64,000 nucleotides of DNA from Isoetes taiwanensis (GCA_021234155.1 JAJEKV010000665.1:1-64000), one strand, 5' to 3'; shown: positions 43,109 to 55,327, counted from the stretch's first letter. The notes: a model not told the origin generated them from the letters alone. A program made the numbers and translations.

Positions 43109-45726
43109 GGGATCCAGGACCATTGCATACTTCTTCCTCAGCCATATTAAGCTATAGGAGAATTGAATTGGATTGAGTTCTTATGGGCGACTCACATGAA
43201 GAAATCTGAGAAATCCGGGCCGGGTTGGTGAAAACCGGGCGATCCAAGTCTTCGAAAATAAAAAATTTCAGCCCCGTTCAAGAGGTTCAGCTGTCGCACC
43301 ATCCACGGCGCGTTGCGCGGAAGAAAGCAATCAGCAATTGAAAATAGCCCCTGCGTTGAACCAGCACAGGGGAACAAAAACTCTCATGTGAGTCCCACAT
43401 TATGTAGCGATCACATGGGTAAGCTTTTCTGCGGGGGCTGAAGCCCTGCTGCCCCGCGCTGAACTCTTAAACCCCGCAGCCGTTCACATGCTGCTGATCT
43501 ATCTTGTGTTGAAATTTTTTGTCGATGTCTTTGAAATCACCCTACTGGTTAAGCAAAGGTGCCTCACCGCCGAAGAGATCCAAAAATTTCGGGCCACTGA
43601 AAAAACTTCCTCATGTGAACGGCCCATTAGACTATATAGGCTAGCATGTCAATGAAAGTGGATAACATTCTTGATTACTATCCAATTGCCCATAGCCATG
43701 TGGTAGCCATTCTAATCAGGAATGAAAAAATGTAGTATTCTTGCACCATTTGTTGTAGCCAATTACCTGCCTTCATAAAAAAACTCTGACATCAAGGAAG
43801 CAATTTGCATGAAGACTCTGCGGCCGAAGGAACAAGCCATGCTCGCTGCCATAACTCACCATCGCTGGCTTTCCCTTGACGTCATGGAAATGGGAAGACG
43901 TCATCAATTCCTGTGTGAGCAGTACTAAATGGCACTCCCGGCCACTAGCAGTGGCCAGCTTCCTCTGTTCACATAGGAATCGACTCCCTCTTTCTATTCC
44001 ACATAATGTCCTTGTTGATATTCTCGTCCTACCTAGGTTGGCCCCAACACAAGGCCCCTCAAAAATAAGTGTTAGTAGTTTTTCACAACATTTTTAACAT
44101 TAAACCACTATAATAAATCAATAGTACTAAGTGGGTTAATGTGTTGAAATACCACGAGTAGTTATTTAATACAGTTTACTACCGCCGTTCTTTATAATGG
44201 TTTCTTGATTTATTTAATTAGTATATTTTATTTATATACTTTAATTATGTGGTTCAAATAAGTAACATATGCATTAAACCACTGTCCTTGCTAGAACGGT
44301 TTTCTAATGAAGCTAACTATATCGTTTTCTAGAAACCAATGTTGTTCCACAATGATGGTCTCCAACTAGAAGATAATTGATAATTGTTCTTTCATCAATC
44401 AAGACCATGATATTAGGATAAATCAACGACTATTTGGGCAATGTAATTGGTATTAATACACTTACTAAGCCATACCCAACTTGGAAAGCATTATCATTTT
44501 GCAAACCTAAGTGATCAGTCAATCGATATGAGTTTCTCCATCAAACTATATTGTTTCCTTTTCCATTATAAATCCTGGTTCATACTACAAACTACGAAAC
44601 AATTTTGAACTTTCTAATATTATTTAAGAGCAATTCATATAGAAGGACCCAGGGATTTGAACCCTGGTATTTCCATGTGACCTAAAATGCAATCCAAAAA
44701 TCTAAATATCTAGAATTAATAAAACTAAACTAGTGAAAGATCGAAGTCTTCTCATTCAACATATTCGATGTGAACAACTAAAAGTTATCAGTCGTTAGCT
44801 TTTCAAATGTCGGCACCATATTGCACCAAGAACAAAGCCCATCTGATGTTATTATTCTACACAAAGACATTGAAGCCTACGGGATGGAATAGGAAAGAGT
44901 GAGAACCACTTAAGTAAAACATTTCATTGTATCTTCTCCTTCCCTTTTCAGAAGGGCTGAGGATAAAAAGCATCAGATTTGATGACATACTAAGCCAAAC
45001 TTAGTACCTATTTCAATGATAATGGTGCAGTGCCAAGTATTAGTGGTTCCAATTCTGGTCACAAAATACAAAACCTGAAAAATAACATAGAAATGAAATA
45101 TGCACATCTTAGGCTCCTTTTGAGTTTTAGAAAAGGGTAATAAAAGTTCAAAACATTTGAGCTTGGTAGATTCTTAGAGGATTAGAATTGTTCTTTCAAT
45201 CATACTCTGATTGTATACCTCTTTATACAGCGTGATAGCAAATAGATCGACTCAACCCCAGTGCAAATCAGTGTGCAAATTACATGGAAAAGGATAGTAA
45301 TGTCAGGGGTTGAAAAACCATACCAGGCTGATTCCTCCTTTGCAACTACACTGCTTGGAACATGAAGTTGAAAAATTTTTCGTTTATATGCCTTAGGGAA
45401 ATCTGGGTTGTGTATCATCCTTTTGTGTAAAGCCTGTGTGTGCTACCTGATGATATTACTCTAGATTGCACCAGAATCTGCAATTTAAGAACCTACCAAA
45501 TGCAAAGAACAAAGATTGGCCATTCATGTCATAAGATATCTGTGAATTACAAAATAGAAAAGAAAATAGTAAAATTGACAAATGGTAAGATAAGATGCTA
45601 GAAACAGAGTAATTAAATCAAGTTGGTGAATGCCAAAAGCTATATTTTGGATATGATAAAGCATGGTCCCCGTTGCTAATTAGAAGGAAATAGAAAATAA
45701 ACCGTGGACTTAACAGAAGTTACACT
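43109..45726 (+). repeat. Large direct repeat, copy A' (2.6 kb)
   Basis: Collinear with 37328-40050. It lacks a ~60-bp stretch near 39040-39100 of copy A and a few short pieces. Downstream (45727 on) is unrelated to the segment that follows copy A. It contains its own copy of the MITE. Confidence 0.9.
43184..43626. mobile_element. Tourist-like MITE (443 bp), copy in repeat A'
   Basis: Same ends (TGGGCGACTCACATGAAGAA ... TTCCTCATGTGAACGGCCCA) and TTA flanks as 37403-37904, with a shorter interior. It was inserted before the A/A' duplication, because both copies share the same site. Confidence 0.8.
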
Positions 45727-46515
45727 GAAAATTATTTACATCTCTAATCTGGTAGATTAAGCGCAGTGTAGCAGACTATAGTTAGAGGGTTACCTGTGAA
45801 AGGATCAATATGGGAAAAATCTCTAAACTGACTGATTCCGCTGTGATACATGGATGTAAATTCCTAGAAAATGCAAATTAGAGAAAGATAAATAGCAAGA
45901 TATTTACAAAGCTTCTAAATTCATGACATAGGCTTAATCAACTTGATCATTAACATTTGAATCCATCTCCGACCCCAAACTAGAAATAAAAAGAAAGATA
46001 GTAAATGTTCAACCTGTGGTACAGTGGATTTGTTTGCCACCGATGCAGACACATCGGTGAGAGAAGGCATCGTTTAACATGTATGGTAGCAGAAACTAGG
46101 TACGTTGCAGCGGAAACAAGGCAAAGTAGCTTGGACAGAGCTCCACCGCGCACCATTGCTCGAAGTCTGATAAACTTAATAAACCTGAAATATTTTTATG
46201 CCGCTATACCTAAATGGTATTTTTGTTTTGCATTTCGATTCTATACCACATCTAAATTTGTGTTAATATTACGTGTGTCTAAAATTCCATGGGGTCTCTC
46301 CATCGTACACGTGGAAAATCCCTTGGTGATGCAGGTGCTCCAGCTCCAATCCAGGTGTGTAAGAAGTCTGCGTGAGAAAATTTTGCAAGGAAATATTATA
46401 GAGTCTCAAGAGCACAAAATCTTGAATCCCATACTACTTCCTAGAAGTAAACCCGAACAATAACCTTAACTTACAAATGCTCCTTTTTTTTCTTCAAATT
46501 AAAATAGCTCCTCAT
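45727..46515. other. Intergenic; unassigned frame on plus strand
   Basis: A 152-residue plus frame at 46005-46463 has no motif I recognise and a mixed composition. Nothing else is seen. Confidence 0.4.
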
Positions 46516-46518
46516 GAA

Positions 46519-46690
46519 GAATAGAATAGAATAGAATAGTTTTTTTAACGTCCACGGAGACCAATAGGTCATGGGACCCATACAATGGGCTAATACAATC
46601 ATTACTACTAGGATTAAAAAACCCCTGCCTCGAAAGGTTTTCAAGGGAAAAACCTTTGCAGTAATGATGATGAAGAAGAATTGTTGAAAC
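46519..46690 (-). mobile_element. LINE 3'-end fragment with (ATAGA)n tail
   Basis: Plus strand starts GAATAGAATAGAATAGAATAG, then TTTTTTTAACGTCCACGGAG, ATGGGACCCATACAA and AAAAAACCCCTGCCTCGAAA. This is the reverse complement of 55160-55327, so a 5'-truncated copy of the same LINE family inserted in minus orientation. Confidence 0.85.
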
Positions 46691-47099
46691 TAGAATCAAA
46701 AAAGAAGTGACGCATAACTAAGGTAGCTCATAGAGATAAATGTCCAAAATGTCAGGGTTTAAAAATCACGTTTGCTTAAACACTCTAAGTTAGTTTAATT
46801 TTGTGGCGGTGGTCTAGAGGTCAATGTAATATTGGGTAAAATTAACCTCCAAACCATGTCATAATTCATGGAGTGTTTTTTCACAAGTTTTAATAAACCA
46901 CTATAGTATATGTATAAAACTCTAAGAACCACTATAGCAGTGATATCAACATTAATAATCATATCATAAACCACGATAAATTTCAAAAACCACTGTGGCA
47001 TGTGGCTTTCTTCCACCGAAGAAATTTGTGCATAAAAAACCACCTATATCATGGTTTTTTAATGATTCAATACTGGTTAAATGTAGTAATTCAATTTTG

Positions 47100-47345
47100 G
47101 GCTCCTTGTGCAAATTCCCCACTTTTTCTAAATATCACATTAGGCCATGCTGCCCACATATTCCAGAAGCAGTTGGTGCATTATCCAGTCAACTTTGCTG
47201 TGTATGGTATGTCTTTGGCTGGCACATGTAAGGAATTTGTTCATAGGCAAGTAATTGAGCTTGATTTTATGAGCTTTGATTGCCGTCTGTACTTTTATCA
47301 TTTATCACTTTGTGTTTTTTCCTTTTATCACATGAATAGTGAATT
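47100..47345 (+). repeat. Segment duplicated at 58930-59030 and 60030-60140
   Basis: AAATTCCCCACTTTTTCTAA, TTAGGCCATG and TATTCCAGAAGC match 58929-58985. GGAATTTGTTCATAGGCAAG and TTTGTGTTTTTTCCTTTTAT match 60028-60122. The second copy has a fold-back insertion and a SINE inside. This is the right part of the duplicated block that includes the ARM-like gene. Confidence 0.8.
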
Positions 47346-47359
47346 CAAAGCCTAACTTT

Positions 47360-48960
47360 ATTATAAAAGCACTTAAGAGCATCGTCATCCACTATAATGA
47401 TGTCCTCTTTCCTTTGGATGCCAAGCTGATCCATCATAGTGCCGAGATGTTTAACAAAGACTGGTTTGCCATTCGGATCCTTCGAATTTTAAAACTTTAA
47501 GCAGTTGGTTTGGTCCCAAATTGTCACAAAATCTCTATTCATTCCAGGTAACAATCTAAGAGCTTTCTCATTGTTTTTGCGCTCCATTGATGACCAGATA
47601 GCAATATGAAACAATCTGAACATCTCATTTATCATATCTTCTAAGTGGGGTTGAGGATAGATCCACTCAGTCTTAGACTCAAATGGTACTTGTTCGAAGT
47701 CATCCTTGTTGGTATCTTTCTTAGAAAACGTTTTGCACAGAGACCCTTCAGTTCGAAGACAATGATTTTGTCACAAGCAGGTGGAAGCCTGGAGCATGAA
47801 AAACAAAAGAGCCAGTCATCAACGACTTGTCTACAAACACGCCAATCGCATTTTGTTGAAAAAAGGTAATTTACCTTTCATCATCAGTGTCTTTTGGGAC
47901 ACCACCACTAGCTTCATCCTCTACTTCATTCCTTAGAGTCTGACTGGCAGAAGCATCAACTCTATTATTTAGTTCAGATAACTTTTCCTCTACTACAGAT
48001 ACTTCAGAGTTTTGTATCCTAAACCCTCTGCTTGATTCCGATCTTGTCTCTTGGTTTTTTGGATCAGGGTTTATGACAAGCATAGGATTTTTTCCCTCAG
48101 GTGAGATCTTATCTATCATAGCTGCCAAGCTTTTCTCCATAATCTCACGTTCCTTCTGTAGCCGTTCAGCTTTCTCCTCGAGGGTTGCTTGACTTTTTGA
48201 ACATTCTGTCGTATCTTTTGAAGACGATGAATTCTTATCCTAAGAGTATGGTATAATAGCAAGTCGATCTTTTCCCGTTTGATCAAGAGGATCCCAACCA
48301 GTCTTGGCTAGTATTTTTTCCAAAACCACATCAAGGAAGTCTCTGAACTAGTTATCATTGATGAAGCTTAAACATCTTCTTCCTATCTTCAGGGTATCTC
48401 TACCAATACATCCTCAAACATGAAGTTCACAACAAGTGATATTAAGGGAGACGAAAGCCTCAACAAGATAACTAGCTAGGTTGATCGCAAACCCATTTTT
48501 ATTCAAGGGTGCCTTCTCTGTTGTCATTGATTCGAGAGTGATGTTCTTACAGAAGAGGTCAGGCACAATGCTCTCTTGGCAATCAGTTAATTCTTCCTCA
48601 TCATCTGCATTTTAAAATACGTTTCTCAAGGCACGATCATTTAAAAGGAAACATTGCCATCCATCTTAATCTGACGACCTTTGCTTTTAGCTGCCTCATA
48701 ATCATCATTTGGCACCAGGGATATCATGATGAAAATTTATACAAGAGGTTTTATATTGCACTTCCAAATTCGTATCCTTCGTTTCAAAACTATTGTTTAG
48801 TCTTAAAATTTTGCATTTTGCAAAGTAATCTTGGAATCTCATTGCTGCCGTTGCGGACGAATAAACAATGTAGTAGTGGAAGGTATGTCGCACAACTGTT
48901 GCTATAATTCCTTTTAGCTTGAATCGCATTAAAAAGGAAGTATTTATTCAAAAAAATCAT
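47360..48960 (-). pseudogene. FCP1/NIF-type phosphatase-like gene remnant
   Basis: On the minus strand the upstream part (about 48720-48140) reads NDDYEAAKSKGRQIKMDG, LASYLVEAFVSLNITCCELH, FRDFLDVVLEKILAKTGWDP and LEEKAERLQKEREIMEK (coiled coil). It then continues to GVPKDTDDER at a splice donor (47870). The next part (47770-47370) reads CDKIIVFELKGLCAKRF, IAIWSSMERKNNEKALRLLP, VTIWDQTNC, NGKPVFVKHLG and DIIIVDDDALKC. That order (D-L/x-N-G, W-S-S, W-D-Q, P-x-x-K-x-L, D-D) is the HAD-type NIF/FCP1 phosphatase domain. The first catalytic Asp position is Glu (FELKG). Stops occur near 48410, 48350 and 48240 and a frameshift near 47710. N-terminal part function unknown. Confidence 0.5.
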
Positions 48961-50600
48961 TTCTAGTGAGTAGTAGATTATTCATTACCGGTGCATAGAG
49001 ATGTCTAAGTACTCGAATGATCGCATTATCGAAAAGCGCATCTTTGTAACATGTTAGTATCCCAGGATTGCCCGTTTTCATGATTCAATTCCACTAAATA
49101 TTCTCAGATCCGTCTCCTGCACAATCATTTCTTCTTAACTTGATTCTATCATATAGCATTGTCAATGAAAATTCTGAAAGGCATACAAAGGCATTTCTTT
49201 CCCTTATTCCTTTCCTATTTGCACTTTTTGCTATTTGTCAATAATTTTGAAGCATCCCTTTCTTATAATAACAATTTATGCCTGTGAACCATTTGAGGTT
49301 TAGGCTTCTAGTTGTTGCTGCACCTAATTAGGGGCTTGTGATTTCTCCACTACCACCTATTCATATCTTATAGTGCATGGCTACATTTTGCAGAATTAGA
49401 ATCAAATTGCATGTTTGCAAGGCTAGGATTAATATTAGTAGTAGTTTCACAACAAATGTTGATCTTGCTCAACAATTTTGCATCTGTTGATCCAGTTAAG
49501 CATCCTAAAGTTTGACTCTGAATTGGTTGGCAGCCCTATTATAGCTTTTTATAGATCAAAATTGCAACTTTTCCTACTTTTGTTACAATCAAAACTTGGT
49601 GAAAACGTACTCCTCTTCTTTGGTCAAACATTTAGACACAGATTCGAATTTCACATCAATTAAACCATTTACCCAATCTACATGAGTGGCTTTGAAAATG
49701 CCATAGTGTTAGGAGGCCTTTACATGATGCCATCATCAATGGCCTTTTCAATCTGCTCCATTGTCTATGATCGCCATTCCATTAACCTAACCTTTTTCTA
49801 CAAGAAATTGTAGAGTTAGAAGGATTGACCAAAAGACTCTTCTGATCTTCCATTGAACTTGGTTGGCTGCCTCAATTTTTTTGTCACAGCGGCAGTAGGT
49901 GGAGTATATAAAGATCTGTTCCCTCTTAGTTGCATCGAAAAAACGAAGGAAGGAAGAAAGCTTAAATGGATAAGAAGTTCAAATGGATGACAAAGATCAA
50001 ATGGAAGAAATCTTAAATAGAGACAAAGATCAAGAACAACAAGAAGAATGAGAACACTTAGCTCTCAAAGCTCATCCGATTTCTTGTGGTAGCTTTCATT
50101 TTCTTCGGGCACTTTGCACTATCATTTCTCAAAATGCTCTCTGCAATGCTGGGACAACAAGTAAAGATGTTCGCAGAATCTTGAACCATCTGCTGATCTT
50201 CCACTTGATAGTGAATATTCATGGATTCCTCCAAGCTATAATGCACCTTAACAAGTGAGGAAACAATTGTTTTATTATGTTCACATCATTTGATATTTTG
50301 AATAGGATTAAATGTTGACACTTCAGATGCATCTCACACAAGGAAACTATGAAGCAACTCAATTATTATGTCATGGGTTATCACTGCCAAGGCTGGAAGT
50401 AGCGAGATCTATTATAGACAAGTGCAAGGCCAATACAATTTTATCTCAAATGGCTTAGTCACAATCTACAACTTTTAAAATTATACATCAGGGTTCCTTC
50501 ACCATTGCGTAACTCAAGATCTTGAGGCACGCTATTCATCTGCTCCTTTCATAGTAGGAGAATATTCCCTAGAGCCACCTTATGGTCTCCCTAGCATTGC
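48961..50600. other. Intergenic
   Basis: No gene or repeat recognised; frames are short and intron-like. Upstream exons of the phosphatase-like remnant could lie here. Confidence 0.4.
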
Positions 50601-50605
50601 ACCAC

Positions 50606-51190
50606 ACTTTCTAGCTACCTAGGTATCTCTCTAACGCTTCACCACTTTCTCTGTTGGTCCAAAACGGCTCATGGCGCGCCAATAGCATGTGCCAACTTCT
50701 AGCTTACTCAAAATACTTTCAAAATACATGCACTTTCTAGCTACCTAGGTGTCTCTCTAACGCTTCACCACTTTCTCTGTCTTGGTCCAAAATGGCAATA
50801 CATGCACTTTCTAGCTACCTAGGTGTCTCTCTAACGCTTCACCACTTTCTCTGTCTTGGTCCGAAACGGCTCATGGCGCGCCAATAGCATGTGCCAACTT
50901 CTAGCTTACTCAAAATACTTGAGAAATACATGGCGCGCCAATAGCATGTGCCAACTTCAAATATGTAGCATGTGCCAACTTCTAGCTTACTCAAAATACT
51001 TTCAAAATACATGGCGCGCCAATAGCATGTGCCAACTTCAAATATGCAGGGTGAGTTGCCTTCTCCTTCTTGCTTACGTGCCTTCTCTTTCTTGCTTGCG
51101 TCCAATCCCATTCTAACATATTCCAGCATGTGCCAACTTCAAATATGCAGGGTGAAAATATGCAGGGTGAGTTGCCTTCTCCTTCTTGCT
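50606..51190 (+). repeat. Complex tandem repeats with GGCGCGCC words, upstream of LINE
   Basis: Two modules alternate. One is CTTTCTAGCTACCTAGGTGT...CACCACTTTCTCTG (three copies from 50606). The other is CATGGCGCGCCAATAGCATG followed by TGCCAACTTCTAGCTTACTC or TGCCAACTTCAAATATG (about five copies). The end modules add GCAGGGTGAGTTGCCTTCTC twice. Their place directly before LINE ORF1 suggests monomers of a 5' UTR promoter, by analogy with L1 monomers. Confidence 0.8.
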
Positions 51191-51346
51191 TACGGCCGGA
51201 CAAGCCCACATGCCCCACAGCCCACAAGTTGTCAAATAGGCAGACATGTGCCACCTGCTCCATCTCACACACCACACCACACAATCCAGATAACAGGCGC
51301 CCCGCAACTCAGTGAGCAGCAAGAGTAGGGTCGCCGACGTCATAAT

Positions 51347-51720
51347 GTGGTGGTACGTGGACTCTCAGAGGAGACAGGAGAGAATCTCACCAAGCGCATC
51401 CAGGATCAGATCCTATCCCACATGGCATTTCGCATCATAGCCCACATTGTTCGAAAGCAAAGCCTTGGGGCTCAATCTAACGTGACGCCCCACGCCAGAA
51501 GTCACCTTCACTGGTGGCATTATGCGAAAAGCGCGGAGGCAATTTTATGTCAGGGTAGGCAATTGAAGGGGACTACCTTGTATGTCGACCAGGATATGAC
51601 TCCAATGCAACAGAGTCTCGGGCCAAAAGAAAGCCGGCTCAAGTGCCGGGGACATCCGCCGCCGAGGGGGGCGCTAGGTGCCTGGTCCGGAGGCAAGCCA
51701 GATTTTTAGGCCGCACCGCG
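51347..51720 (+). pseudogene. LINE ORF1 remnant
   Basis: Reads VVRGLSEETGENLTKRIQDQ, then after a frameshift QLKGTTLYVDQDMTPMQQ. This resembles the RNA-binding ORF1 pattern of plant L1-like elements (V-x-G-L...E-N, then L-x-G-T-x-x-x-V-x-x-D-L-T-P). The start of the frame is not clear. Confidence 0.55.
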
Positions 51721-51899
51721 AGGTCACCGATGCAATACGCCAAGCCGCCGCCACTCACGCACGCCACCCGCATTCCCTACCGCGACCCCCGCCCCTGGGC
51801 CGTCCAACCCGCCCTCGCGAATCGCCGCCAGCGCCGCGACACCGCTTCCCCTACAACCGAGCAGATCATTGAGCCGCCTACATCAAATGCCAATAAATA

Positions 51900-52930
51900 G
51901 GAACTGTGCCTCCTGATGGTATCTTGAATTGTCGGGGCTTCCTTGTCGAAAGGGGAGAGTCTCAACTCTATTGCACTGCATTACGGATCTCAATTTCCTC
52001 ATGGAAACATGGGAACATGCGGTGGCAATGTGATGTTAACCTCCCAAGCTATCTCGTGATTTTTCGGTGTTCAATGAGTGCACGTGCAAGTTTAGGGCAT
52101 GGGGGTTGCCTCGGTACTATTGTGCAACCTTGGGGCACCTCGCTGCACAAAAACGTATTGTGTACAATCGCTACTTATGGTTGCGCTGCGGGCAAAGATG
52201 ACGCGCTGGCAAAGATCCTCTTCATAGCAAAGATGCTACTTTCCACATGCCGAGAGCAACTTTATAACACTCATTGGTGTGGATAGATTGGAGCCCTATG
52301 TCGCATCTACATGATGACATATAGCAGCACAAACAATTTGGGCAAGATTATGTTGCTTGGCTTAATTTAATGCGCAGTATTGGAGCCGAAAGCAGTCCCA
52401 AAATTTGAGTCCCCGGAGGACGCCTTGCGCTTGAATCCCACGAGGTAGCTTGGTCAAGGATATCAGACGACAACCATATTTCGCACTATGGCAGGCAGTT
52501 GTTGCATGGGTAGTATCTTTGACCTGGTTATTTGTAATGGGTTGGCACAATGGCCGTCTTCCAGCCACTGCACTTGTAGACAGGAGAACCAAGGGGCGGC
52601 TCCAGCGGTCGGGTGGATTATCCGCTGGTTGAGGAACAGGATCTCGCACTGGTTACCCATTTTTCTATTGGAACGACATGGACCGGGGACGGAAGTGGAC
52701 TCGCACCACCAGCCCCTATTCGCGTGCATTTCCGTGCAAGCTCCCCCTGCATCTATTGCCTCAACACCCCTGTGCCCCACCGTGCAGGTTCGACTACGAC
52801 CGCAGGGGACCTATGCCCAACCGCTTGAGCATGATCTAGCAGATCGCTGCGAACTCCCCACACTTCAACAACAATTGTTCACCGACTCACCGCTTTTGAT
52901 AGCTGCGAGAGATGCTTTGGGAGAGGCCGC
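51900..52930 (+). pseudogene. LINE endonuclease domain
   Basis: Reads ILNCRGFLVERGESQLYCTA (equivalent to the W-N-x-R-G start), then GHGGCLGTIVQP, and near the end SIFDLVICNGLAQWPSSSHC and VDYPLVEEQDLALVTHFSIG in different frames. This is the order of an apurinic-endonuclease-like domain, which nicks target DNA. The catalytic E-T-x and S-D-H blocks are not readable. Confidence 0.6.
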
Positions 52931-53280
52931 CCACGGGAGAACCTCGGGCCGCCACCTTCCCCACAAATGATGGTTCGATGATGAGTGTCGGGGGAGCTCA
53001 AACGCCGAAGTCATCGATCCCACCTCCCGCCCACAGCCATCACCAATACCGCCATTCCTCAAGAACAAGAAAGCCGATACCTCGCAGAGCATCAGCAACA
53101 GATGTTTGGTCTCCTGGAACGACATCCAAAGACATTCTGGAGAAGGATCTTGAGCAAGACTGCACAGCCCACAAGGAACATCACCTCGGAGCAATGGGTA
53201 CAAAGCATTTTGCAACAGCTTTTACGACCGGCCGGGCCGTGACACCAGTCCCCCACGATAGGCATGGCTCGGGTCATCAC

Positions 53281-54330
53281 AGAGGGGATGTCATCATGGG
53301 CCTACAACGTCTGGCTAATGGGAAGGCAGTAGATTTAGATGGCATGCAGGCGGAACTTATGAAATGGACTGAGCCTCCACTAGTGCCTGTCCTCACGGCA
53401 TTATTACAACATTGCAAGAAGGCTTACCTCCGCAGTGGACCGCTAGTAGAGTTGTACCCATATATAAGGCAGGGGACCCTCAATGCCCAGCCAACTATCG
53501 TACTATCATGGTCAGGTCTCTCTTTGCAAAAATCATGGTGGCATCCTTGAGCGGAAATGACAATATGGGTAGAGGAGGCGATGTGAGCTCTCACACAAGC
53601 GCTTTTCGCCCGTGCATTCCACCATTGATCATATCTTCATTCTGTGCACATTGATTGAGGATAGCAGGAATCGTCGACATGTGGATTTCGCAAAAGCTTT
53701 TGACACAAAGGTGCCTCGACAAAGTTATGGGACAGATCAGCGGCAAACTGGAGACCCCCTTGACTTGCGTAATGCAAGATATAGGCTATACGAGGCATGC
53801 TCGGGCCGTATCACATCGTCAAGGCAACCGGTAATCAGTAGCATTGGAGTGCGTCAGGGTTGCCCCCTCTCCCCCACACTCTTTGTCCTATACATTGACC
53901 ATCTAGAAGATTGGCTCTCCGAGCATAGAGGGGCAGACCCATCTCATGCATCACACAAACCGACAACTCATATATGCTGATGATGTCAACCTCTTGGCCT
54001 ACACTCCAGAGGACATGCAACGTCACCTGGATGCTCTTGACACTTCTTGCCGATTCACTGGCATGCGAGTTAACTTGGCCAAAACTAGGGTACTGCTAGT
54101 TTCATCATCCCGCCAGCCAAGGCTTCCCTCATTCACTTACCAGGGACAAGATGTAGAGGTGGCTCCGACCTACAAGTACTTGGGGATCGAGTTCTCTGCT
54201 ACCACCCATTGGGATGCCGCCATCGGAGTTGCGGGTCACGGCCTGGGTTGAAAGCACTATATGCCATGCGTAACAACGGCCACATGGGGCGTAATTGTAT
54301 GCCGGGGGCCACCGGTTACACTTGTTTCGG
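53281..54330 (+). pseudogene. LINE reverse transcriptase
   Basis: Blocks in order: GLQRLANGKAVDLDGMQAEL (~53300), ASRVVPIYKAGDPQCPANYR (~53430), VDFAKAFDTKVPRQ (~53680), IGVRQGCPLSPTLFVLYIDH (~53843), LIYADDVNLLAYTPEDMQRH (~53965) and YKYLGIEF (~54170). YADD is intact, but the upstream F/YxxxD block reads VDFAKAFD, also acceptable. At least five frame changes disable it. Confidence 0.85.
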
Positions 54331-55306
54331 GCCTTGGTCGAGTCGGTCCTCTTGTATGGGGCGGAAGTGTGGGGGCCGGTGATATCCCTCAACCTTCTTG
54401 GCACGAGCCCTTGGAGTAAAGTCCACAGTTCCATACCAGATCCTACTCCGTGAGACAGGGTTTTCTACTCCTTCAACGGGTTTCATTGGAACGCCATATT
54501 ATTTACTTCCAGAAGGTGGTCGCTATGGGTGATACACGTTTGCCCAACCTTGCTTTGACCATGGCGATGGGTCCCTTAACGCCTCAAAGCCTGGCGGAAG
54601 GATAAGCAAGCGGTGGTTCTCACGCTAGTGTACAGCAAGCAGATGCGCACATGTACCGGACAAAGAAAGATCACAAGGCACTCAAGCCGTACCTAGATGC
54701 TACTTTCCTTTCGCAAGCTTTGGGATGCATGATGCTCGACGCGACGTTAAACCGGCACACTATCGCCAGCAAGTCAATCCTAGGCTTTTCAGAGGCCCAC
54801 ACCAAGATTTATACACCCATTTGCCCATGAAGAAGCCGCGCAGACTTATAGCTTCCATTCGCGACAGTGCACATCGCCTCCGCATTGAGATGACATTGGG
54901 CTCGGGAAGCACGGAGGAAAGGCTTTGCCCGGTGTTGCCACCCGTGGCCATTGAGGATGAATGTCATGCCCTCCGTGATCCGCCCCAGCCGCTTGCCCAT
55001 ATCCGGAGCGTATATTCTATTACTAGTGCCCGCCAACCGCTGCATGAGTTATTGAATACACAAAGTGGATTTGTTGGGGTCATACCTCCGTGAGGTTATG
55101 GATGCACCGGACTCGCTTGTGTCCTCCGAAGAGATTGAACTGTCCTATACAATTGTACAAAGATGCCAAAGATACTTATTACTGCTAAGGTTTTTTTCTC
55201 GAAAACTCTTCGGGGCGGGGGTTTTTTTATCCTGATAGTAATACGCTTGCTGCTCTCTTTTTGTTTGGGTCCCATAGGCCAATCGGTCTCTGTGGACGAT
55301 AAAAAA

Positions 55307-55327
55307 TCTATTCTATTCTATTCTATT
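55307..55327 (+). repeat. LINE 3' terminal microsatellite (TCTAT)n
   Basis: TCTATTCTATTCTATTCTAT follows the 3' UTR in place of poly(A). The same pentamer occurs at the ends of the 46.5-kb copy, and a related AGATA repeat at 26.18 kb. Confidence 0.9.

Larger units (their letters stand above)
51191..55327 (+). mobile_element. Non-LTR retrotransposon (LINE), near full length, decayed
   Basis: ORF1, endonuclease, RT and a 3' UTR ending in (TCTAT)4 lie in order on the plus strand, with tandem 5' repeats just upstream. Every domain has several frameshifts or stops. Truncated copies of its 3' end near 26.2, 46.5 and 60.2 kb show that the family has been mobile. The clade is not certain; an ORF1 plus apurinic-type endonuclease points to L1-like or Jockey-like groups. 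Confidence 0.8.

Noticed and set aside
37328-45726. A and A' as LTRs of one retrotransposon
   Set aside because: The repeats lack TG...CA ends, PBS, purine tract and target duplication, and they contain a gene flank and a MITE.
46005-46463. 152-residue plus-strand frame as a gene
   Set aside because: No family match and unconvincing composition; left as unassigned.
50606-51190. CRISPR-like array from repeated GGCGCGCC modules
   Set aside because: Repeat modules vary in length and order without unique spacers; tandem 5' repeats of a LINE are more likely.
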